Of a stretch of DNA of 64,000 bases, positions 55,104 through 61,915 are shown piece after piece (within the stretch, counting starts at the first letter, position 1; every line of letters starts with the position of its first letter). Below the pieces are notes generated by a model that saw only the letters and a list, made by a program, of their open reading frames with translations, was not told where the DNA came from and ran no database searches. This stretch comes from Thiomicrorhabdus indica (GTDB lineage: Bacteria; Pseudomonadota; Gammaproteobacteria; Thiomicrospirales; Thiomicrospiraceae): positions 124,001-188,000 of the forward strand of contig NZ_CP033040.1 in the NCBI RefSeq assembly GCF_004293625.1, given 5' to 3'. The position numbers and the translations under genes are program-made.

Positions 55104-55497
55104 TCACTTATAGCCAACCTTGCGATAACCGAACTGACATTTGATCATGCGAAATAGGTGTTCAACTCGTGCTCATACATTTGATTGTTTCACTTACGTT
55201 GTTTTCCACTTAAGTTGTCATGTTTGGGTTTACGCTTGTCTTTGACTTTCCAGTGCATCGCAAAGGCGCTTGCGCCCCGTTTGTAGCTGTCACTGTTATA
55301 GCTCGCATCCCCCAACAACCACTTCATCACTTTCTCGAAGTAGTTCGTGCAGTTGATTGATTTCTGCTTCATCAAGAACCTGTTTTCCTTCAGCGTTCTT
55401 GGTGGAAATTAATGCGGCAGTTAGTGTTGCATCAATCAAATTCCTAATAACAGTGACTTTGTATGTTTCTACTTGATATCGAGTGGTTCGATCAGAG
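55104..55497 (-). pseudogene. Decayed IS5-family transposase fragment
   Basis: Three minus-strand frames hold consecutive pieces of an IS5-type transposase: NLIDATLTAALISTKNAEGK (to about 55370), then GDASYNSDSYKRGASAF (about 55310-55260) and KVKDKRKPKHDNLSGKQRK to a stop, then ARVEHLFRMIKCQFGYRK ending at 55104. At least two frameshifts separate them, one at a G run near 55315. The N-terminal part and the IS ends are missing. It marks past insertion at the edge of the copper operon. Confidence 0.8.
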
Positions 55498-55502
55498 ATT
55501 CC

Positions 55503-56735
55503 TTATAAAATGTTGTAATTTAAGTGGTAACGTACCAATAAAACTCGGTTTTGATAATCATCCATTTTTTCAACATGGGTTTCTGCAGAAACAAAATGTG
55601 CTTTACCTGCTTGATAAGCGAAGGCAACGCCGATAGCGCTTAGAGGATTGTCCGAGTCTATAATTTTCGCTTGCTCAGAAATCAATTGTGCGTTGGTTCC
55701 GTTGATCTGGTGATTGGTTTGGTTATATTGCAGACGTAACAATGTCGACAAACGCGAGTTGATCTGCCAGCCAAAATCTAACCAAGAGCCAAAATATTCG
55801 CTTTGATAATCCGGTACACCATAAAAGCTGTCAAGCTCCCCTTGCTCTTTTTTGTAGAAAACCTCACTACTTAGCCAGTAATCTCCTCGTTTCCATTTGG
55901 CAGAGCCTGTTACTAAATGCACTTCTCCGGCAAAACAAACCCGGTTTTCATCAATCGTTTCACAGGAGGGTAAACTGTGAGTATGACGTTCCGCGCCTAT
56001 GGTTGAAAGGGCTCGACCCAGCACATCCAAATTGGCATAACCGATTTCATATTGGCTCGCCAATGCCCCTTGCCGCCCTTGCCATCCGAGCTTTGCCGTA
56101 TAAGTATTTATGGCGGTTTGCGGAATCTCTCCGCCCGGTACAAAACGGTTTGCCCATGCACCTACGCCGAAATACCAAGGTGAATCACTGTCAAAATGCA
56201 GATTTATACCGTCACTACGCCAAGAGTCATTGAGCACCGCTCGCATTGCAATCGGCGCAACCCCCATCAACCAAGCGTGTTTTTCTTGCTGGTTTAAAAG
56301 TCCAATCGGAACTTGCTGGCGTCCTAATTGAACATCCAAGCGAAAATCTTTTAAGTCGATGCCTTGATACTCAACATAAGCCGCCTCGATTTCCGGTTTT
56401 AATCTTAAATCGTGCTTGGCAATGTTAAACACCGCTTTTGCCTGCGGATTAAACACATAACTGGCACCGAGCTCAATATAGGAAAAACGTAAGGTGCGCT
56501 CATCTTCACGTTCGCTGCCGGCTTCCAATACACCTGGCAAGCGCGCGATCGGCCAAGGCTTATCTGCGGTCACCCACTGCAAACCGATACCAAAATCAAG
56601 ATGAAAACCAGTTTTCGAAGGGTGATGATGCTCATGCGTACCATCGGCGAATGCGCTAGTGCCGATACACAGGCTAGCCATCAATGTCAGTGGTAGGGTA
56701 GAACTACTCGGCAAAAGGGTTGGAAAAACGTTCAT
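55503..56735 (-). CDS. Outer-membrane beta-barrel protein of the MbnP/MbnH operon
   Basis: A 410-residue exported protein with a signal peptide (about 1-30, SAFA-DGTH) followed by His-rich HEHHHP, a possible metal-binding tip, and then alternating amphipathic strands typical of a porin (LDFGIGLQWVTA; LRLQYNQTNHQ; VRYHLNYNIL at the end). No TonB plug is seen. The ATG overlaps the upstream di-heme gene by 32 bases. It is last in the operon and could be the outer-membrane route for the copper system (inference). Exact family not recognised. Confidence 0.65.
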   Translation of the reverse strand: MNVFPTLLPSSSTLPLTLMASLCIGTSAFADGTHEHHHPSKTGFHLDFGIGLQWVTADKPWPIARLPGVLEAGSEREDERTLRFSYIELGASYVFNPQAKAVFNIAKHDLRLKPEIEAAYVEYQGIDLKDFRLDVQLGRQQVPIGLLNQQEKHAWLMGVAPIAMRAVLNDSWRSDGINLHFDSDSPWYFGVGAWANRFVPGGEIPQTAINTYTAKLGWQGRQGALASQYEIGYANLDVLGRALSTIGAERHTHSLPSCETIDENRVCFAGEVHLVTGSAKWKRGDYWLSSEVFYKKEQGELDSFYGVPDYQSEYFGSWLDFGWQINSRLSTLLRLQYNQTNHQINGTNAQLISEQAKIIDSDNPLSAIGVAFAYQAGKAHFVSAETHVEKMDDYQNRVLLVRYHLNYNIL

Positions 56736-57885
56736 CGCTTAATAATCTCTCGTCAGTTAAGGTGCGTAAAAAAGCGACTAAATCGGCTTTGTCTTGCTCA
56801 CTTAAATTAATCAAACCAATCAAATCACTCTTGTAAGGGTTCTTGCGACCATCGCCTGCGTACTCACCCTCGGTGATATTTCGGCCTCCGTCGGCATAAA
56901 AATCCAAAACCTCTTCCAAGGTAGCAATCGAGCCGTCATGCATATAAGGCGCAGTCACCCCTACATTCCATAAGCTCTGCGCACGAAACAATCCTTTATC
57001 GGTTTCTAGCTCGGTAAATGCAAATAACCCCTGATTATCGGGCGGAAAATCACCATGATCGCCGATGTTATAAAGACCAGTGTTATGGAAAAAATTGGGT
57101 TCAACTCGAGAGCCGGCAAAAGTTACTTGGTCGTTGAAGTTAAAACTGCCATGACAGTGGAAACACTCTGCTTGCTCGGAATTAAACAACACCCTCCCTC
57201 TATCCTCCGAAGGCGACAGTCGAACAATACCCTGCTGATATTGCTCAAACTTAGAATGCCCGGTTAATAACGCCCGTTGAAAAGTCGCGATTGCCTTAAT
57301 TATCAATTCAAAGTCAATCGCATCTCCGGCCCCGGGAAAGGCGGTGGTAAACATCCGTTGATAGTCTTCGTCTTGACGAAAACGCAACAAAACTTCTTCA
57401 CGATTAGTATCGTTAATACCCATTTCTACCGTTTTGGTTGCAAACAGTGGCGTTAACATTTGTGCTTCGAGAGTCATTAAATTTGGGTCAACCCAAGTAT
57501 AGGTACTGTGGTATGCGCTGTTCACCAACGAAGGTGAATTTCGGGTTAAAACATCGCCAGTCGAGCCGATAGAAAAGGCCTTGCCGTCGGTAAAAGCCTT
57601 ATCTTGGTGATGGCAACTGGCGCAGGAAAAAGTCTGATTACCGGAGAGCCGCTTATCGTAAAACAGGTGACGACCAAGCTGAAACTTAGCCTCACTCATC
57701 GGATTATCCTCGGGAACTGCCGGGGTCGGAAAATTCGGCGGCAGCTCCCAACGCCATTCGGCTGTCGCGACATCGGTATCGGTTACCTCGGTACCACCGC
57801 CTACACAACCCTGCATGAGCGGAATGCTTAGCGCCAAAAAAGCCATCGGGGAAGCAAAAATCGCTTTAAATGAAAATTTACTCAT
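56704..57885 (-). CDS. MbnH-family di-heme enzyme, second copy
   Basis: A 393-residue exported lipoprotein (lipobox PLMQGC) of the MauG / di-heme cytochrome c peroxidase superfamily. The two heme sites are CASCHHQDKAF (about 85) and CFHCHGSF (about 235); LGRHLFYDKRLSGNQTFSC precedes the first and VTAPYMHDGSIATLEEVLDF is the usual C-terminal motif. MbnH enzymes oxidise a Trp of their MbnP partner to kynurenine to make a copper site. ATG 57885 overlaps the upstream paralog by 8 bases; the longer frame upstream is an artefact. Close relative of the preceding gene. Confidence 0.85.
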   Translation of the reverse strand: MSKFSFKAIFASPMAFLALSIPLMQGCVGGGTEVTDTDVATAEWRWELPPNFPTPAVPEDNPMSEAKFQLGRHLFYDKRLSGNQTFSCASCHHQDKAFTDGKAFSIGSTGDVLTRNSPSLVNSAYHSTYTWVDPNLMTLEAQMLTPLFATKTVEMGINDTNREEVLLRFRQDEDYQRMFTTAFPGAGDAIDFELIIKAIATFQRALLTGHSKFEQYQQGIVRLSPSEDRGRVLFNSEQAECFHCHGSFNFNDQVTFAGSRVEPNFFHNTGLYNIGDHGDFPPDNQGLFAFTELETDKGLFRAQSLWNVGVTAPYMHDGSIATLEEVLDFYADGGRNITEGEYAGDGRKNPYKSDLIGLINLSEQDKADLVAFLRTLTDERLLSDERFSNPFAE

Positions 57886-59116
57886 AAAAATCTGCTTTTG
57901 ATGAAGTGAAGTCAAGGTGCGTCGTCTCGGTCTGAAAAGGGTTGCTAAAGCGTGCATTCGTGGCAATCGTCGGATCGGTTAAGGTATGTAAAAAGGCCAG
58001 CAAATCTTGCTGTTCTGCTGCAGTCAGGTCAATGCGGTTCAATAATGGGTCTTTAAATGGGTTTTCTCGACCATCTCCGGCGAGTTTACCAGCGCTAATT
58101 TCCCGTCCACCGGCGGTATAATGGGCAATCACTTCTTCTAAAGTGGCCACCGAACCGTCATGCATATAGGGCGCGGTTAAGGCGATATTACGCAAAGTCG
58201 GCACGCGGAATTTACCCATATTGGATTTTTGCGGCATGACTTCAATCAATCCTTGCTGATGCTCGGGATAAGCGCCTTGTCCGTCTAGGTTATATAAACC
58301 GGTATTGTGATAACTGCGCTTCACTCGATGGCTGTTGGCATTAAAACTATGGTTGCTAAAGTGAAAACCGCTGTGGCACTGAACGCACTGTGCTTTACCG
58401 TAAAACAATTGCTTGCCGCGTTGCTCGGTTGGACTAAACAGCTCCTCGCCGCGCTCGACTCGATCAAACTTGCTGTTAACCGACAACAGACCGCGTTGGA
58501 ATGCTGCTAAAGCCTTTACCACCGTATCGAAATTAATCGCCTGTGGATAATCAGGAAAAACTGAGGGAAACGCCTGCACATAATAGGCGTCCTCCTGCAA
58601 ACGAGCCAAGACTTGCGTTTTATTGTTCTCGTTCACCCCCATTTCTACTCCGACATCTTCCACAAATAGGGGCACCATCGCTTGACGCTCTAGGGACGAC
58701 AGCGCTGGGTTTGCCCAAGTTAAACTGGCGTAATAGGCAACATTCACCAAGCTTTGCGCACTTCGCGCAGTCAGTTCGCCGGTGGAACCGACCGCTTTGG
58801 AGCGCCCGTCGCTAAATGCCAAATGTTGAAAATGGCAAGATGCGCAGGCTTGCGTGCCGTTGCCGGAAAGGCGCTTGTCGTAAAAAAGATGCCGACCCAA
58901 CTGGAATTTGGCTTCTGACATCGGATTATCTGCAGGAACAAACGGTTCAGGAAAACCCATCGGTAAATACGCAGACCAGTCCCAGGTCTCTGCAACAGGC
59001 AAGGACGGTTTGGCGGAATCTACAGAATTTGCATCAGAACAACCGCCAAGCATGAAAAACGGAAAAACCGCCCATAAGGCGGCTGAGTTTTTGAAGCTTA
59101 AAACTCGTCTAATCAT
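57878..59116 (-). CDS. MbnH-family di-heme enzyme, first copy
   Basis: A 412-residue lipoprotein (lipobox MLGGC) with two heme sites, CASCHFQHLAF (about 90) and CVQCHSGFHF (about 245), and the C-terminal ALTAPYMHDGSVATLEEVIA. Layout matches MbnH enzymes, which perform hole-hopping oxidation of MbnP tryptophan. It starts 14 bases after the MbnP-like gene and overlaps the second copy. Two different MbnH paralogs beside one MbnP is unusual; one could act on another residue or protein. Confidence 0.85.
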   Translation of the reverse strand: MIRRVLSFKNSAALWAVFPFFMLGGCSDANSVDSAKPSLPVAETWDWSAYLPMGFPEPFVPADNPMSEAKFQLGRHLFYDKRLSGNGTQACASCHFQHLAFSDGRSKAVGSTGELTARSAQSLVNVAYYASLTWANPALSSLERQAMVPLFVEDVGVEMGVNENNKTQVLARLQEDAYYVQAFPSVFPDYPQAINFDTVVKALAAFQRGLLSVNSKFDRVERGEELFSPTEQRGKQLFYGKAQCVQCHSGFHFSNHSFNANSHRVKRSYHNTGLYNLDGQGAYPEHQQGLIEVMPQKSNMGKFRVPTLRNIALTAPYMHDGSVATLEEVIAHYTAGGREISAGKLAGDGRENPFKDPLLNRIDLTAAEQQDLLAFLHTLTDPTIATNARFSNPFQTETTHLDFTSSKADFYE

Positions 59117-59130
59117 AGGGGCGATCAGAC

Positions 59131-60756
59131 TTATTTAGCGATAACGCTAAATACGGATTGCGCTTGGTCACCCGTTAAGGATTGACCTTTTTCTAGGCTC
59201 AAACCAAACTGCTGGAAAATAGCTGGACACTCCGGATCGTTGGTGGCGGACATACAGCCGACTGCACCGCCGCCTTCATAAGTCACATCCGACTTGGCAA
59301 ACAAAGTGCCTACGTCAAACGCGACTTTCTGTGTTTGCGAGTCAAACTCGGAAAAATTCAAATCCAAACGGTTAGCATTCGTACAGGTCGTCTCATTACC
59401 GGCAATGGTCGGATCACCGATGCAACCGGTTGAACCGATATGCACATTCCATTTTGGTGTCGTTGAACCGTCTGGTTTTTCAATTGGATCATTAGGCATA
59501 AACTCAACTTTCACAAACTTACGTCCACCTTGCCACGACCAATTCATACCAGAAGCCGTAATGGCGGCGCGGTCTGCATCAAAGGTGCGGTCTGTATGGT
59601 TTAATTTTGTCGCCAAATCCGCGCTGCGAATCGGCACACCAACAGTCATTTGCACACCAGTGTATTGTCCTGGGGCAACCATACCGTTGATGTTCATATT
59701 GTAGGTCGTTGTACATTCAACCCCACTAGAAGCTGTGTTATAGCCAAAATCCAACAAGGCAACGTTTTGGTACTGGTTGGCATTTGGGGTCAAATAGACT
59801 GGAGTCGCGGAACCGTCGGCCTTTGTTAACATCAGGTTACTGACAAAGAATCGTGCATCCACTAACTGACCAGTCGTATCTTGAGAATCACTCGGATCAA
59901 CTTGGTTGTCGGTATTGATAAGGTTGATCGCTTCTCCACAACGAACCGAAGCACCGTTATGCATCAAATCAAACTGAACATTGACCGCTTGAGTCGCCGC
60001 ACCGGTACTATTTACAACCGATGCTACGGTCGCCTCTAGCGTGTTAGGCGTTTCAATTCCATAATTTCCGTCCAGCATGGTTTGACTCGCGGCAACGGTT
60101 TGTCGTGCCATCGTCACCAACTGCTGCATCACTGCGGCTTTTTGCTCGGCGGCAATTGCGCCCAACGAAGCTAAGTTGGCTTGCATATTACGCACCATTG
60201 CCTGAGCCGCACTGTGTGCCGCTTGATACTCAAGCTGAGCATCGCCGGTAGTAGTTTGTGCCATCGCAATGTAGTCTTGGGTTAAATCAACCGTTAAATT
60301 CAGTTGCTGCTGGATAGATTGCATTGCCGTCGCCATGTCTTCACCGCTGTTTTGCATCTGCTGTTGCAACATGGTGGTTAGAGGACTGACAAACGCATGT
60401 ATCCCCGCCGGAGCACTTAGCATATAAGCTTGGCCGACTGCTGACATGGTATCCTCATCAATCGCTGTCTCCGGTACTTCGACCAATATCGGCAAACTGT
60501 CTGCATCATCAAGATTCACATCGTCTAAGGTGTAGCGGCCATTTTCACCGGTCACCGCACTGGGTTCATTAACATCGCATACGCTGTTAAGATTCAAATC
60601 TAAACAGACCGTCGCGCCTTGTAGATAACCATCAGCGACTTGACCTGAAACACTCGTCGTATTTGTGTTAGATGATGTTTCCGAACTACCTCCACCGCAG
60701 GCGGAAAGCAAACCAATGCTCAAAGCACTCAGCGCAAATCTCAATGTATGTTTCAT
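59131..60756 (-). CDS. MbnP-family copper-binding lipoprotein with extra N-terminal domain
   Basis: A 541-residue lipoprotein (lipobox LLSAC, then GGGSSETSS). Residues about 30-240 resemble a carboxypeptidase-regulatory-like opening (VSGQVADGYLQGATVCLDLN) and a helical region. Residues about 265-541 are MbnP-like: FDLMHNGASVRCGE, DARFFVSNLMLTKADG, and MNWSWQGGRKFVKVEF, the Trp-containing motif; MbnH converts a Trp of MbnP to kynurenine for Cu(I) binding. ATG 60756 has AAGGAG 7 bases upstream. First gene of a four-gene operon; a RegA-like box lies upstream. Confidence 0.8.
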   Translation of the reverse strand: MKHTLRFALSALSIGLLSACGGGSSETSSNTNTTSVSGQVADGYLQGATVCLDLNLNSVCDVNEPSAVTGENGRYTLDDVNLDDADSLPILVEVPETAIDEDTMSAVGQAYMLSAPAGIHAFVSPLTTMLQQQMQNSGEDMATAMQSIQQQLNLTVDLTQDYIAMAQTTTGDAQLEYQAAHSAAQAMVRNMQANLASLGAIAAEQKAAVMQQLVTMARQTVAASQTMLDGNYGIETPNTLEATVASVVNSTGAATQAVNVQFDLMHNGASVRCGEAINLINTDNQVDPSDSQDTTGQLVDARFFVSNLMLTKADGSATPVYLTPNANQYQNVALLDFGYNTASSGVECTTTYNMNINGMVAPGQYTGVQMTVGVPIRSADLATKLNHTDRTFDADRAAITASGMNWSWQGGRKFVKVEFMPNDPIEKPDGSTTPKWNVHIGSTGCIGDPTIAGNETTCTNANRLDLNFSEFDSQTQKVAFDVGTLFAKSDVTYEGGGAVGCMSATNDPECPAIFQQFGLSLEKGQSLTGDQAQSVFSVIAK

Positions 60757-60816
60757 CACTCAACTCCTTTTTGTGTTAAGTCAAGGATTTTATGCCAGAC
60801 TATAGCGCTTGAACAT

Positions 60817-60831
60817 GTGACAAATTGTCGC
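60817..60831. promoter_or_regulatory. RegA/PrrA-like box upstream of the MbnP operon
   Basis: GTGACAAATTGTCGC has the dyad GYGAC-N5-GTCGC. It agrees with 13 of 15 positions of GNGRCRTTNNGNCGC. It lies 61 bases upstream of the MbnP start and about 110 bases before the PCuAC remnant. It resembles the boxes at 52760-52791, linking the copper operon to RegA control (inference). Confidence 0.45.
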
Positions 60832-60940
60832 GCAAACAGATTTTATGTATACAAAGAATTTATCTATCGTGATAAGTATTGCTTAATGGATTATGATTTA
60901 AGGTGTTTCTCACCCACTTTTCATAACATGGGAGAGTCTT

Positions 60941-61523
60941 ATGAAAGTATCTGTTCTCAGCGCCCTAATGTTATGCAGTTTAATTAGGTTGGCAGGCAGC
61001 TTTTGCAGCAACCGTGGCCGAATCTATTGAAGTCGAAAATCCGTATGTGCGCATGAGAACGCCCGGCGCACCAGCCACTGCCGCATTTATGACCATTAAC
61101 AACACCGACGGTAAAGACACCGCTCTACAGCCGGGCGGATTGCACGTGATGCTAATCAACCTAAATGAGCCGATTAAAGAAGGTGAAAAATACCGTGTTG
61201 ATCTCACTTTTGGTGACGGTTCAACCAAACTGATTGAGCCGATGGGAATGGGGATGAAAAGTGGCAATATGGGCAATGGCCGCAATGTCAACCCAATGCA
61301 ACTGGTGATGCACGCTAACCCAGCTTTTCCAAACTTAACTAGCATTGCAGTCAAAAACGCCGCCGAACTTAGGCTTAGCGCCGAGCAAGTTAAAAGTCTA
61401 AAAGCGTGGGCGGCAAGGTTTCTCCAGTTAAATGTGCTTGTGATGGATAACGATGTTCAAGCTAATTTGAGTCCGATGTTGATTGGAAATGAGCTAATGA
61501 AGTCCGAGCAATCGGGCAATTGA
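60941..61523 (+). pseudogene. Degenerate PCu(A)C-type copper chaperone
   Basis: A broken periplasmic Cu(I) chaperone. GGGAGAG and ATG 60941 start a signal peptide (MKVSVLSALMLCSL), but the mature frame (AAFAATVAESIEVENPYVRM) is shifted by +1; dropping one base near 60982-60986 rejoins them as CSLLGWQAAFAATVAE. The domain core then jumps from FMTINNTDGKD straight to LQPGGLHVMLINL, lacking the usual middle segment with a His and Met copper ligand. The C-terminus from about MGMGMKSGNM on (HANPAFPNLTSIAVKNAAEL) resembles an unrelated protein. Overall a frameshifted chimera, unless the frameshift is a sequencing error. Confidence 0.7.
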
Positions 61524-61538
61524 ACAGGGTATGGAGAT

Positions 61539-61727
61539 TTATGTGCCTAAAACCAAAACGGGCGATTCACTCATACCACACCAAAGTGGATCTGATAGGT
61601 TTGGGTCTTGGCGTTCGTTTAGATTGAAATAGAGACCACGGATATCAAGTGGTTGACCATTTTTAGTTGATTCCAAGTCCAGTTCGAAAAATAAGTCGCC
61701 GTTAATTTCGGTAACGGTTATGTTCAT
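61539..61727 (-). CDS. Small protein, possible fragment of a secreted protein
   Basis: A 62-residue sequence, MNITVTEINGDLFFELDLES then LDIRGLYFNLNE. This looks like the N-terminal strand pattern of a larger extracellular or calcium-associated protein truncated after the first module. No signal peptide and no neighbour completes it. A stretch of ordinary spacer (61728-61915) follows. Confidence 0.4.
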   Translation of the reverse strand: MNITVTEINGDLFFELDLESTKNGQPLDIRGLYFNLNERQDPNLSDPLWCGMSESPVLVLGT

Positions 61728-61915
61728 TTGTGGTGACTTGCCTAAAGGAGGGATGACAAAGGATATAGAGCGGACAAAGGGGAATGATATAACAAATACT
61801 CCTTTTAAAGTAGGGTTTTTAGATTCCTCCTCTTATTAAAAGTATGTCAAGCATAAATTTTGGTATAAGTGTAAAAATTACTTATTTAAGTGCATTAAGG
61901 TGCTAGCTGATTTAT

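Noticed and set aside
55190-55375. 61-residue open frame as a real small gene
   Set aside because: It is one frame of the decayed IS5 transposase; neighbouring frames hold the adjoining pieces.
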